A stretch of DNA of 64,000 nucleotides from Piscinibacter sp. Its GTDB lineage: Bacteria > Pseudomonadota > Gammaproteobacteria > Burkholderiales > Burkholderiaceae_C. Where the stretch lies: NCBI GenBank assembly GCA_019635485.1, contig JAHBZL010000001.1, positions 186,001 through 250,000 of the forward strand. The letters run 5' to 3'. Of the stretch, positions 38,498 to 47,818 are shown one piece after another; the stretch's first letter is position 1; the number at the start of each line of letters is the position of its first letter. The notes under the pieces are model-generated. The model searched no databases and was not told where the DNA came from. It saw only the letters and a program-made list of their open reading frames with translations. The translations under genes and the position numbers were made by a program.

Positions 38498-38545
38498 ATG
38501 AAACTTCCCCAAGTTCACTGCGTTCGCGGCCCCCGAAGGGACTGA
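38498..38545 (+). other. Possible 15-residue leader peptide ORF
   Basis: The gap between adaptor and pump encodes MKLPQVHCVRGPRRD, preceded by an AAGGA site at 38486-38490. It ends one base before the pump ATG, which would allow coupled initiation. The C-rich core (AACTTCCCCAAGTT hairpin) also resembles short intergenic repeats of this bacterial group. Translation is unproven. Confidence 0.35.
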
Positions 38546-38546
38546 C

Positions 38547-41500
38547 ATGGCGATCAACGTCTCTTCCTGGTCGATCCGCAACCCGACCCCGGCGATCCTG
38601 CTGTTCGTGATGCTCACGCTCGCGGGCCTGATGGGCTTCCGGGCGATGAAGATCCAGAACTTCCCGGACATCGACCTGCCGATGGTCACCGTCACGGCCG
38701 CGCTGCCCGGCGCGTCGCCGGCGCAGCTCGAGACCGAGGTGGCACGCAAGATCGAGAACTCGCTCGCGACCATCCAGGGCATCAAGCACATCTACGCGAC
38801 GATCCAGGACGGCACCGCGACGCTGACCGCCGAGTTCCGCCTCGAGAAGCCGACGCAGGAGGCCGTCGACGACGTGCGCGATGCCGTCTCGCGGGTGCGC
38901 TCCGACCTGCCCGCCGACCTGCGCGACCCGGTGATCAAGAAGGTCGACCTGGCCGGCACGCCGATCCTGACCTACACCGTCGCGTCGCCGAAGATGGATG
39001 ACGAGGCGCTCTCCTGGTTCGTCGATCACCAGGTGACCAAGGCGATGCTCGCGGTGCGCGGCGTCGGCGCGGTCTCGCGCGTCGGCGGCGTGACGCGCGA
39101 GCTGCGCGTCGAACTCGACCCGGCGCGCCTGCTGGCGCTGAACGCCACCGCCGCGGACATCTCCCGCCAGCTGCGCCAGGTGCAGCAGGAGGCCTCCGGC
39201 GGCCGCGCCGACCTGGGCGGTGCCGAACAATCGGTGCGCACCATCGCGACGGTGCAGTCCGCCGAGGAGATGGCCGCGCTCGAGGTCGCGCTGCCGGACG
39301 GGCGGCGCATCCGCCTCGACCAGGTCGCCCGCGTCGTCGACACCGTGGCCGAGCCGCGCTCGGCGGCGCTGCTGAACGGCGAACCGGTGGTCGGCTTCGA
39401 GATCGTCCGCTCGCGCGGCGCCGGCGAGATCGACGTGACGGCCGGCGTGCGCGCCGCACTCACGCAGCTCAAGGCCGAGCACCCGGACATCCAGATCACC
39501 GAGGCCTTCAACTTCGTCGACCCGGTCGAGGAGAACTACGACGGCTCGATGAAGCTGCTCTACGAAGGGGCGGCGCTGGCGGTGCTGGTGGTGTGGCTGT
39601 TCCTGCGCGACTGGCGCGCCACCGTGGTGTCGGCGGTCGCGCTGCCGCTGTCGGCCATCCCGACCTTCTTCGTGATGCACCTGATGGGCTTCACGATCAA
39701 CGTCGTCACGCTGCTGTCGCTCTCGCTGGTGGTCGGCATCCTGGTCGACGACGCGATCGTCGAGATCGAGAACATCATGCGCCACCTGCGCATGGGCAAG
39801 ACGCCGTTCGAGGCGGCGATGGAGGCGGCCGACGAGATCGGCCTGGCGGTGATCGCCACCACCTTCACGCTGATCGCGGTGTTCCTGCCGACCGCCTTCA
39901 TGAGCGGCGTGGCGGGCAAGTTCTTCGTGCAGTTCGGCTGGACGGCGGCGATCGCGGTGTTCTTCTCGCTGGTCGTCGCGCGCATGCTGACGCCGATGAT
40001 GGCCGCCTACCTGCTGCGGCGGCCGAAGCACGAGGAACGCGAGCCGCGCTGGATCACGATCTACCTCGGCTGGGCGCGTTGGTGCCTGCGGCACCGCTTC
40101 ATGACACTGCTCGGCGCGGCGGTGTTCTTCGTCGGCTCGTTCATGCTGGTGCCGCTGCTGCCGACCGGCTTCATCCCGCCGGACGACCTGTCGCAGACGC
40201 AGGTGACGGTGACGCTGCCGCCCGGCAGCACGCTGAAGGAAACCGTCGCGGCGGCCGAGCAGGCGCGCGCGCTGGTGCAGCGCAACGAACACGTCAAGCT
40301 CGTCTACACCGCGATCGGCGGCGGCGCGGCCGGCTCCGATCCGTTCGCCGGCGGCGGCGTGCCCGAGGTGCGCAAGGCGGTGCTGACGATCAACATGACG
40401 CACCGCTCCGACCGGCCCGGCCTGTCCAAGCAGCAGATCGAGGCGCAGCTGCGCGACGCCGTCGCGGCGCTGCCGGGTGCGCGTGTCAAGGTCGGCCTCG
40501 GCGCCTCGAGCGAGAAGTACGTGCTCGTGCTGGCCGGCGAGGATGGCCGCGTGCTGGCCGAACACGCCGCCAAGGTCGAACGCGAGCTGCGCAGCATCCC
40601 CGGCATCGGCGCGGTGACCTCCACCGCCAGCCTGGTGCGGCCGGAGCTGATCGTGCGGCCCGACTTCGCGCGCGCGGCCGACCTCGGCGTCACCTCGGCG
40701 GCGATCGCCGAGACGCTGCGCATCGCCACCAACGGCGACTACGACCAAGGCCTCGCGAAGCTGAACCTCAGCCAGCGCCAGGTGCCGGTGGTCGTCAAGC
40801 TGCCGCCCGAGGCGCGTGCCGACCTCGACCTGCTGGCGCGCCTGCCGGTCCCCGGCGCGCGCGGCCCGGTGCCGCTGTCCAACGTCGCGACGCTGGCGAT
40901 CGACTCCGGCCCGGTCGAGGTGGCGCGCTACGACCGGCAGCGCAACGTCAACTTCGAGATCGAGCTGAACGGCCAGCCGCTCGGCGAGGTCGAGCAGCGC
41001 GCCTTCAAGCTGCCCAGCCTGGCCAGCCTGCCGCCGGGCATCAGCCGCACCTCGGTGGGCGACGCCGAGGCGATGGGCGAGCTGTTCGAGAGCTTCGGCC
41101 TGGCGATGGCCACCGGCGTGCTGTGCATCTACATCGTGCTGGTGCTGCTGTTCAAGGACTTCATTCAGCCCGCCACCATCCTGGTGGCGCTGGTGCTGTC
41201 GATCCCGGGCGCGTTCCTGGCGCTGTTCGTCACGCACACCGCGCTGTCGATGCCGTCGATGATCGGCCTGATCATGCTGATGGGCATCGCGACGAAGAAC
41301 TCGATCCTGCTGATCGACTACGTGATCCTGGCGCGCCGCGAGCACGGGCTGGGACGCTGGGACGCGATCATCGACGCCTGCCGCAAGCGCGCGCGCCCGA
41401 TCGTGATGACGACCATCGCGATGGGCGCCGGCATGCTGCCGATCGCGCTCGGCCTCGGCGTGGACCCGAGCTTCCGCGCGCCGATGGCGATCGTCGTGAT

Positions 41501-41669
41501 CGGCGGGCTGATCACCAGCACCTTCCTGTCGCTGCTCGTGATCCCGGTGGTGTTCACCTTCGTCGACGACCTGCTCGAGTGGCTGCGCCGGCACCGCCCG
41601 CACCTGCCGCATGGCAAGGTGGTGGCCGGCGGCGGCGGAACCACGCCCGGCCCGGCGGATCCGAACTGA
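38547..41669 (+). CDS. RND efflux permease subunit (HAE1-like)
   Basis: This 1040-residue RND pump has twelve membrane helices and two periplasmic loops. The N-terminus SSWSIRNPTPAILLFVMLTLAG and the helix-4 motif LVVGILVDDAIVEIENIMRHL carry the proton-relay aspartates. The second half has MPSMIGLIMLMGIATKNSILLIDY. The size and the N-terminal PTPAILLFVML motif suit the hydrophobic multidrug or solvent branch. It works with the upstream adaptor and NodT factor under the TetR-type repressor. Confidence 0.93.
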   Translation: MAINVSSWSIRNPTPAILLFVMLTLAGLMGFRAMKIQNFPDIDLPMVTVTAALPGASPAQLETEVARKIENSLATIQGIKHIYATIQDGTATLTAEFRLEKPTQEAVDDVRDAVSRVRSDLPADLRDPVIKKVDLAGTPILTYTVASPKMDDEALSWFVDHQVTKAMLAVRGVGAVSRVGGVTRELRVELDPARLLALNATAADISRQLRQVQQEASGGRADLGGAEQSVRTIATVQSAEEMAALEVALPDGRRIRLDQVARVVDTVAEPRSAALLNGEPVVGFEIVRSRGAGEIDVTAGVRAALTQLKAEHPDIQITEAFNFVDPVEENYDGSMKLLYEGAALAVLVVWLFLRDWRATVVSAVALPLSAIPTFFVMHLMGFTINVVTLLSLSLVVGILVDDAIVEIENIMRHLRMGKTPFEAAMEAADEIGLAVIATTFTLIAVFLPTAFMSGVAGKFFVQFGWTAAIAVFFSLVVARMLTPMMAAYLLRRPKHEEREPRWITIYLGWARWCLRHRFMTLLGAAVFFVGSFMLVPLLPTGFIPPDDLSQTQVTVTLPPGSTLKETVAAAEQARALVQRNEHVKLVYTAIGGGAAGSDPFAGGGVPEVRKAVLTINMTHRSDRPGLSKQQIEAQLRDAVAALPGARVKVGLGASSEKYVLVLAGEDGRVLAEHAAKVERELRSIPGIGAVTSTASLVRPELIVRPDFARAADLGVTSAAIAETLRIATNGDYDQGLAKLNLSQRQVPVVVKLPPEARADLDLLARLPVPGARGPVPLSNVATLAIDSGPVEVARYDRQRNVNFEIELNGQPLGEVEQRAFKLPSLASLPPGISRTSVGDAEAMGELFESFGLAMATGVLCIYIVLVLLFKDFIQPATILVALVLSIPGAFLALFVTHTALSMPSMIGLIMLMGIATKNSILLIDYVILARREHGLGRWDAIIDACRKRARPIVMTTIAMGAGMLPIALGLGVDPSFRAPMAIVVIGGLITSTFLSLLVIPVVFTFVDDLLEWLRRHRPHLPHGKVVAGGGGTTPGPADPN

Positions 41670-41689
41670 CTTTGCCGACCCGCCGATCC

Positions 41690-42679
41690 ATGAACCGTCC
41701 GCTCGCCGCCGCCCTGCTCGCCCTGCTGCTGCTGGGCAGCGCGCCCGTCCGCGCCGACCCGCCGCTGCCCGATGCGGCGGCCGCGTCCGAGGACGAGGGC
41801 GCCCCCTACAGCGTGCTCGACCTCGACTGGCGCGACGCCGCGCGCGACCGGGCGGTGCCGGTGCGGCTCTACCTGCCCGAGGGCGCGGACGCCGCGCACC
41901 CGGTGCCGCTGGTGCTGTTCTCGCACGGCATCGGCGGTTCGCGGCGCGGCTACAGCTACCTGGGCCGCCACTGGGCGAGCCGCGGCTACGCGAGCCTGCA
42001 CGTGCAGCATGTGGGCAGCGACCGCAGCCTGTGGGGCGGCAACCCGCTGACCCTGGTGGGCCGGCTGCACGCCGCGGCGCAGGAGCGCGAGGCGATCGAG
42101 CGCGTGCACGACCTGCACTTTGCGCTCGATGCGCTGCTCGCCGGGCCGCTGGCCGAACGCGTGGACGGCAGCCGGGTCGTCGTGGCGGGGCATTCGTACG
42201 GCGCCAACACCGCGCTGCTCGCGGCCGGCGCACAGGTCGAACGCGACGGCCGGCGCCTGGACTTCCGCGACCCGCGCATCAAGGCCGCGGTGCTGATCTC
42301 GGCGCCACCGTTCTACGGCGAGACGGACCCGGCTGCCATCCTGGCCGGGATCACGGTGCCGACGCTGCACGTCACCGCCACCGAGGACGTGATCCGCATC
42401 CCCGGCTACTACTCCGAGGCGAAGGACCGCGTCGCGCTGTACGAGGCGATCGCCTTCCCGCGCAAGGCGCTGGCGGTGTTCGCCGGCGGCTCGCACAGCA
42501 TCTTCACCGACCGCGCCGGCACCGGCGGTGTGGCGCTGAACCCGCAGGTCAAGGCGGCCACCCGGCAACTTTCTCTGGCCTTCCTGCAGGAAGTGTTCGA
42601 CGGCGAGGGCACGGCTCTGCGGCAATGGCCGGCCCAGTTCGCCGGCATCGTCGCGCGCTATACCCGCGACGGCCTCTGA
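41690..42679 (+). CDS. Secreted alpha/beta hydrolase
   Basis: This 329-residue protein has a signal peptide (cleavage near PVRA, residue 22) and a chlorophyllase/PAF-acetylhydrolase-like alpha/beta-hydrolase fold. It has the loop LFSHGIGGSRRGY, nucleophile elbow AGHSYGAN, acidic residue in TATEDVIRIP and His in GGSHSIF. It acts in the periplasm on an unknown ester or amide. It starts 20 bases after the RND pump stop and is likely co-transcribed. Confidence 0.85.
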   Translation: MNRPLAAALLALLLLGSAPVRADPPLPDAAAASEDEGAPYSVLDLDWRDAARDRAVPVRLYLPEGADAAHPVPLVLFSHGIGGSRRGYSYLGRHWASRGYASLHVQHVGSDRSLWGGNPLTLVGRLHAAAQEREAIERVHDLHFALDALLAGPLAERVDGSRVVVAGHSYGANTALLAAGAQVERDGRRLDFRDPRIKAAVLISAPPFYGETDPAAILAGITVPTLHVTATEDVIRIPGYYSEAKDRVALYEAIAFPRKALAVFAGGSHSIFTDRAGTGGVALNPQVKAATRQLSLAFLQEVFDGEGTALRQWPAQFAGIVARYTRDGL

Positions 42680-42766
42680 GCCACCTCACCCGCGGCGCTC
42701 GCCGCGGTGGCATGCTCGGACCTGCCGGTGGAGCCGGCCCGGCTCCTCGGGCAGGAGGCTGCGCCC

Positions 42767-44176
42767 ATGGTTCTCTCGACCGTCCTTCCGAGGACACGGC
42801 CCGCCGCCGTGGCGGGCTTCTTCTACCCCGGCGAGGCCGCGGCACTGCGCGCGGACCTGCGTGCCGTGCTCGACGCGGCTCATCCCGCCCCGGCCTTGGT
42901 CGCCCCCAAGATGCTGCTGGTGCCGCATGCCGGCTACGTCTACTCCGGCCCGATCGCGGCGCAGGCCTACGCGGCACTGGCGCCCTGGGCCTCGGCCGTG
43001 CACCGCGTCGTGCTGCTCGGGCCGACGCACCGGGTGGCGCTGCGCGGCCTGGCCGCGCCGACGGTGGCCGCGTTCGAGACGCCGCTCGGCCCGGTGCCGC
43101 TGGACCGCGCGGCGCTGGACGCGCTGGCCGCGCTGCCGCAGGTGGTGGCGCACGACGGCGCCCATGCCCGCGAGCACGCGCTGGAGGTGCAGCTGCCGTT
43201 CCTGCAGGCCGTGCTGGGCGAGTTCACGCTGGTCCCGCTGGCCGTCGGCGAGGCGAGCCCGGGCGAAGTGGCCGAGGTGCTCGAGCGCCTGTGGGGCGGC
43301 GCCGACACCCTGGTCGTGATCAGCTCCGACCTGTCGCACTACCTGCCGTACCGCAGCGCCCAGGCGATCGACCGGGCCACGGTGGACCGCATCGGCCGTT
43401 TCGCGACCGACCTCGAGGTCGACGAGGCCTGCGGCGCGCGGCCGCTGGCCGGCGCGCTGCAGGCGGCGCGCGCGCATGGCCTGCGCCCGCGCCTGCTGGA
43501 CCTGCGCAATTCGGGCGACACCGCCGGCGACCGCGACCGCGTGGTGGGTTACTGCGCGATGGTGTTCGAGCCCGCCGCGGCGCCGGAGGATGCCGAGGCC
43601 GGCGTCGAGCGCCACATCGAGGGCGACTCCGCGCTGGGCGACGCGCTGCTGGTGCGGGCCCGCAACAGCATCGCCGGGGCGCTCGGCGAGCCGGCCGCGG
43701 CCGAACCGGACCACCCGGCACTCGCGGAGCTCGGCGCGACCTTCGTCACCGTGCATGTCGGCGACGAACTGCGCGGCTGCATCGGCACGCTCGCCGCGCG
43801 GCGCCGCCTCGACGAGGACGTGCGCGCGCACGCCCACGCCGCCGCGTTCGCCGACCACCGCTTCGAACCCGTGCGCCGCGACGAACTGGCGGCGCTGCGC
43901 ATCGAGGTCTCGCTGCTCGGGCCGTCCGAGCCGCTCGAGGCCGCCGACGAGGCGCAGGCGCGCGCCGCGCTGCGCCCCGGCATCGACGGCGTCACGCTGC
44001 GCTGGCGCGGGCGCAGCGCGACGCTGCTGCCGCAGGTCTGGGCGCAGCTGCCCGACCCGGGCGACTTCCTCGCGACGCTGAAGCGCAAGGCCGGCCTGGC
44101 GCGCGACTTCTGGGCCCGCGACCTGCGGCTGGAGCGCTATACCGTGCGCAAGTTTGCGCCGCGGAGTGCGGCGTGA
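42767..44176 (+). CDS. AmmeMemoRadiSam protein, fused Memo (AmrB) and AMMECR1 (AmrA)
   Basis: The 469-residue cytoplasmic protein joins two domains. Residues about 8-268 are a Memo/LigB-like domain (AGFFYP, VPHAGYVYSGPIAAQAY, HALEVQLPFLQ and SSDLSHYLPY). Residues about 285-465 are an AMMECR1 domain with the hallmark LRGCIGTL and the C-terminal FLATLKRKAGL. Both families are found from bacteria to humans with unclear function, and in bacteria they occur beside a radical SAM enzyme. An AGGAGG site 8 bases before the ATG at 42767 decides the start over one at 42707. The stop overlaps the radical SAM gene by 4 nt. Confidence 0.92.
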   Translation: MVLSTVLPRTRPAAVAGFFYPGEAAALRADLRAVLDAAHPAPALVAPKMLLVPHAGYVYSGPIAAQAYAALAPWASAVHRVVLLGPTHRVALRGLAAPTVAAFETPLGPVPLDRAALDALAALPQVVAHDGAHAREHALEVQLPFLQAVLGEFTLVPLAVGEASPGEVAEVLERLWGGADTLVVISSDLSHYLPYRSAQAIDRATVDRIGRFATDLEVDEACGARPLAGALQAARAHGLRPRLLDLRNSGDTAGDRDRVVGYCAMVFEPAAAPEDAEAGVERHIEGDSALGDALLVRARNSIAGALGEPAAAEPDHPALAELGATFVTVHVGDELRGCIGTLAARRRLDEDVRAHAHAAAFADHRFEPVRRDELAALRIEVSLLGPSEPLEAADEAQARAALRPGIDGVTLRWRGRSATLLPQVWAQLPDPGDFLATLKRKAGLARDFWARDLRLERYTVRKFAPRSAA

Positions 44177-45297
44177 GCGCCATCGGGAACGCACCCGGGC
44201 AGGCGGCCGACGGTGTGGTCCCGGCGCGCTGGTGGCATCCGTTGCCCGACGGCCGTCTCCAGTGCGACCTCTGCCCGCGCGACTGCCGGCTGCACGAAGG
44301 CCAGCGCGGGCTGTGCTTCGTGCGCGCGCGCGGGTCGGGCGACCAGCGCGACACGATGCTGCTGACGACCTACGGGCGCAGTTCCGGCTTCTGCGTCGAC
44401 CCGATCGAGAAGAAACCGCTGAACCACTTCCTGCCCGGCAGCGCGGTGCTCTCGTTCGGCACCGCCGGTTGCAACCTCGCGTGCCGGTTCTGCCAGAACT
44501 GGGACATCTCCAAGAGCCGCGAGATGGACCGGCTGATGGACCGCGCCGACCCCGCGCGCATCGCGCAGGCGGCGCGGGACAGCGGCTGCGCCAGCGTCGC
44601 CTTCACCTACAACGACCCGGTCATCTTCGCCGAGTACGCGATGGACTGCGCCGACGCCTGCCGCGCGCTGGGCCTGCGCAGCGTCGCCGTGACCGCGGGC
44701 TACATGCACGCCGCGCCACGCCGAGCGTTCTACGCGAAGATGGACGCGGCCAACGTCGACCTGAAGTCCTTCAGCGAGGCGTTCTACTTCCGGCAGACGG
44801 GGGCGCACCTCGCGCCGGTGCTGGACACGCTGCGGTACCTGGTGCACGAGACGGACTGCTGGACCGAGATCACGACGCTGCTGATCCCCGGCCTGAACGA
44901 CAGCGACGCCGAGCTGGAGGCTCTGACACGCTGGATCGCGCGCGAACTGGGCCCCGCCGTGCCGCTGCACTTCACGGCCTTCCACCCCGACTACAAGCTC
45001 GACGACCTGCCGCCCACGCCGCCGGCAACGCTGCGCCGCGCCCGCGTCATCGCGCAGGCCCAGGGCCTGCAGCATGTCTACACCGGCAACGTGCACGACC
45101 CGGACGGCGGCACCACCTGCTGCCACCACTGCGGCGAGGTGCTGATCGTGCGCGACTGGCACGCGATCCTGCGCTACACGCTGGACGATCAGGGCGCCTG
45201 CCGGCGCTGCGGCACGCGGCTGGCGGGGCACTTCGCGGCCACGGCGGGCACGTTCGGTCGGCGCCGCATCCCGCTGCGGATCGGCACGCCGGCCTGA
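44173..45297 (+). CDS. amrS: AmmeMemoRadiSam radical SAM enzyme
   Basis: This 374-residue enzyme starts with GTG overlapping the preceding stop (GTGA). It has an N-terminal cysteine cluster (C31, C34, C38, C48: CDLCPRDC), the radical SAM motif C100-NLA-C104-RF-C107, and a C-terminal pair of CxxC knuckles (CCHHCGE and CRRCGTRL) that may bind metal. It resembles the PflA-type activating enzymes and the AmrS family. It should cleave S-adenosylmethionine reductively to make a radical; the target, perhaps the partner fusion protein, is unknown. Confidence 0.92.
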   Translation: MSAIGNAPGQAADGVVPARWWHPLPDGRLQCDLCPRDCRLHEGQRGLCFVRARGSGDQRDTMLLTTYGRSSGFCVDPIEKKPLNHFLPGSAVLSFGTAGCNLACRFCQNWDISKSREMDRLMDRADPARIAQAARDSGCASVAFTYNDPVIFAEYAMDCADACRALGLRSVAVTAGYMHAAPRRAFYAKMDAANVDLKSFSEAFYFRQTGAHLAPVLDTLRYLVHETDCWTEITTLLIPGLNDSDAELEALTRWIARELGPAVPLHFTAFHPDYKLDDLPPTPPATLRRARVIAQAQGLQHVYTGNVHDPDGGTTCCHHCGEVLIVRDWHAILRYTLDDQGACRRCGTRLAGHFAATAGTFGRRRIPLRIGTPA

Positions 45298-45313
45298 CAG
45301 GGGCGAACCGGAC

Positions 45314-45634
45314 TCAGTGGTCCTCGAGGCGCGTGCTGGTCCCCTCGGCCAGCTCGCCGGTGTCGAGATCGACCCAGTCGGCCAGCCCGAGCTCGCGCTC
45401 CGCCTCCTCGAGCGTCTCGCCGATCTCGATGGCGTCGTCGCCGGCCGCGTTCATGTCGTCCAGCGCCTCCTGGGCGCTGGCGAACGGGCCGAACTCCTGG
45501 CGGCCGTCCGGCGCGACCCAGTAGTAGCCGTCGGCGTGGCGCACCAGCGCCGTGCTGTCGGGCAGCGACAGGTCCGCCAACGCCGCCGCATCGGGCTCGA
45601 GCCCGGCGGGGAGCGGGGGCTTGGGGGACATCAT
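45314..45634 (-). CDS. Acidic hypothetical protein
   Basis: This 106-residue soluble, acidic protein is not one I can name. It contains HADGYYWVAPDGRQEFGPFASAQEAL, a pattern seen in small Burkholderiales proteins with a single beta-hairpin, and a Glu/Asp-rich tail (EIGETLEEAERELG). Two ATGs in a row (45634 and 45631) make the start uncertain by one residue. It is monocistronic and converges on amrS. Confidence 0.65.
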   Translation of the reverse strand: MMSPKPPLPAGLEPDAAALADLSLPDSTALVRHADGYYWVAPDGRQEFGPFASAQEALDDMNAAGDDAIEIGETLEEAERELGLADWVDLDTGELAEGTSTRLEDH

Positions 45635-45706
45635 GGCGGGGTTCCGGCGCAGCACAGCCGCATGCTATGCCCAGCGCCGGCCGCTGTGTTGTCCCAGAGC
45701 AAGCTG

Positions 45707-46972
45707 TTACGCGGGGTCGGCGGCCCGCTCCGGCACCGTGCCGACCCGGTGCAGCCCCGCCGCCCAGGCGAGCAACAGCGCGAGCAGCGCCCAGCCGGCG
45801 GCGCCGAACAGCGCCGCCCGCGGGCCGTGGAGCTCACCGATCAGCGCGGCGGCCCCGGCGCCGACCAGCATCGCCACCAGCCCGACGAAGCGGATCCCGG
45901 CGTGAACGCGCGCCAGCGCCTCGCGCGGCGCGCGGGTCTGGCGCAGCACCGCGTCGTTGATGTCGTACAGCGTGTGGGCGCCGTCGCCGAGCACCTGCTG
46001 CCCGACCAGCAGCGCGAGGCCGAGCAGCCCCGCATCCGGCGCCAGCGGCGGCAGCAGCAGGCCGAGCGCGACCAGCGCCAGGCCGGCCAGCATCAGCGCT
46101 CCGGCCGCGTGGCGGCGCGCCAGGCGCTCGGCCAGCACGGCGCCCGCGAAGGAACTGACGCCGCCGACCGCGAACACCATGCCCAGCACACCCGGCGCGA
46201 ACCCGACCTCGCGCGACAGGAACAGCAGCAGCATCGCGCCGAACATCTGCCCCGCGCCCGCCAGGCAGAACTCGACCAGCGCCAGCGCACGCAGCACCGG
46301 ATCCCGCCACAGGACCGCGAAGCCCTCGCGCGCCTCGCGCCAGAGCCCGGCCGGGGCCTCGCCCGCCGGCACCGGCGCGGCGCGGTCGTCGACCCCGCGC
46401 GCCCGCAGGATCAGCAGCGCCGATCCCAGGTAGCTGAACGCGTCGGCCAGCACCGCCAGCGGCGCGGTCAGCCACTGCACCAGCCAGCCGCCGATGCCGA
46501 AGCTGCCGACCTCGACGACGCTGCGCCCCGCGGCCAGCCGGCTGTTGGCGGCCAGCAGCTGCTGCGGCGGCACGAGGCGCGGCAGCAGCGCCCCGTAGGC
46601 CAGCTCGAAGGCGATGTGCAGCACGCCGACCGCGAACGCCACGCCGAGCAGCAGCCCGATGCCCAGCTGCCCCTGCCAGGCCGCGATCGGCACGGCCAGC
46701 AGCAGCAATGCGCGCAGCAGGTCGGCGGCGATCATCGTGCGGCGTTTCGGCGCGCGGTCCACCAGCGCCCCGAGCAGCGGCGCCGCCAGCGCCCCGGCCA
46801 GGATGTCGGCCACGCCGAGCAACGCCACCTGCCAGGGTGCCGCCTCGAGCACCAGGATCGCGACGAACGGCAGCGCGGTGCGGCCGATCAGCGAGCCGCC
46901 CAGCGACACCATCTCGGCGGCGAACAGCCAGCCGAAGGGCGGTGGAAAGCGGTTGGCGGCGGTCGGCGACAT
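45707..46972 (-). CDS. MFS transporter (EntS-like)
   Basis: This 421-residue protein has 12 predicted helices in two six-helix halves. The loop-2/3 signature GALVDRAPKRRTMIAADLLRAL follows helix 2. It resembles the MFS_3/EntS group of exporters. The substrate cannot be read from sequence. It is divergent from the VOC gene across 84 bases, which must hold both promoters. Confidence 0.87.
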   Translation of the reverse strand: MSPTAANRFPPPFGWLFAAEMVSLGGSLIGRTALPFVAILVLEAAPWQVALLGVADILAGALAAPLLGALVDRAPKRRTMIAADLLRALLLLAVPIAAWQGQLGIGLLLGVAFAVGVLHIAFELAYGALLPRLVPPQQLLAANSRLAAGRSVVEVGSFGIGGWLVQWLTAPLAVLADAFSYLGSALLILRARGVDDRAAPVPAGEAPAGLWREAREGFAVLWRDPVLRALALVEFCLAGAGQMFGAMLLLFLSREVGFAPGVLGMVFAVGGVSSFAGAVLAERLARRHAAGALMLAGLALVALGLLLPPLAPDAGLLGLALLVGQQVLGDGAHTLYDINDAVLRQTRAPREALARVHAGIRFVGLVAMLVGAGAAALIGELHGPRAALFGAAGWALLALLLAWAAGLHRVGTVPERAADPA

Positions 46973-47056
46973 CCCACGATTCTCGCGGCCGCTTGACAGC
47001 CGCGCCGGCGCGGCGCCTCATCACGCTCCCCCCACGCGCCCAACGGAGGACCGCCC

Positions 47057-47818
47057 ATGGACCCGCTGCCCCACCTGCCCGGCAAGTTCGTCTGGTTCGA
47101 GCATGCCTCGGCCGATGTTCCGGCTGCCCGCCGCTTCTACGAGGGCCTGCTCGGCTGGCACGTGGAAGGCATGCCGATGGGCGAACTGACCTACCACATG
47201 ATCCTGTGCGGCCAGGACGGCATCGGCGGCTTCCGCACCGCGGAGCCGGGCCAGCCGTCGCACTGGATCTCCTACCTGTCGGTCGGCGACGTCGATGCGG
47301 TGCACGCGAAGGCGCTGTCCGCCGGTGCGACGCAGACCTTCCCGCCGACCGACTTCGGCGCGATCGGCCGGGCCTCGGGCATCGTCGACCCGACCGGCGC
47401 CAGCCTGTCGCTGTGGAAGGGCCAACAGGGCGACCGGCCGGATGTCGAGCAGGTCGCGGTCGGCGACTGGTACTGGAACGAGCTGATGACCCCCGACGAT
47501 CAGCGCGCGCTGGCCTTCTACCGGCAGGTGTTCGGCTTCGGGCACGACGCGATGGACATGGGCGCGCAGGGCACGTACCACATCCTGAAGACCGGCGAGA
47601 AGATGCGGGCGGGCCTGATGAAGACGCCGATGCCCGACGTGCCGACGCAGTGGCAGCCCTATGTGCGCGTGGCCGACTGCGACGCGACCGCGGCGCGTGC
47701 GCCCTCGCTCGGCGGCCAGGTGGTGGTGCCGCCGACCGACATCCCGCAGGTGGGCCGCTTCGCGGTGATCGTCGATCCGCTGGGCGCCGGCATCGCGGTG
47801 ATCACGCCGGTCGAGTGA
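47057..47818 (+). CDS. VOC-family protein with two glyoxalase-like domains
   Basis: This 253-residue protein repeats the VOC fold twice (about 10-120 and 135-250). The first begins GKFVWFEHASADVPAARRFYEGLLGW, the second WNELMTPDDQRALAFYRQVFGF. This tandem form resembles the CFP30B-like or lactoylglutathione-lyase-related proteins of unknown substrate. A GGAGGA site precedes the ATG. Its stop directly abuts the convergent SET-domain gene with no spacer. Confidence 0.87.
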   Translation: MDPLPHLPGKFVWFEHASADVPAARRFYEGLLGWHVEGMPMGELTYHMILCGQDGIGGFRTAEPGQPSHWISYLSVGDVDAVHAKALSAGATQTFPPTDFGAIGRASGIVDPTGASLSLWKGQQGDRPDVEQVAVGDWYWNELMTPDDQRALAFYRQVFGFGHDAMDMGAQGTYHILKTGEKMRAGLMKTPMPDVPTQWQPYVRVADCDATAARAPSLGGQVVVPPTDIPQVGRFAVIVDPLGAGIAVITPVE

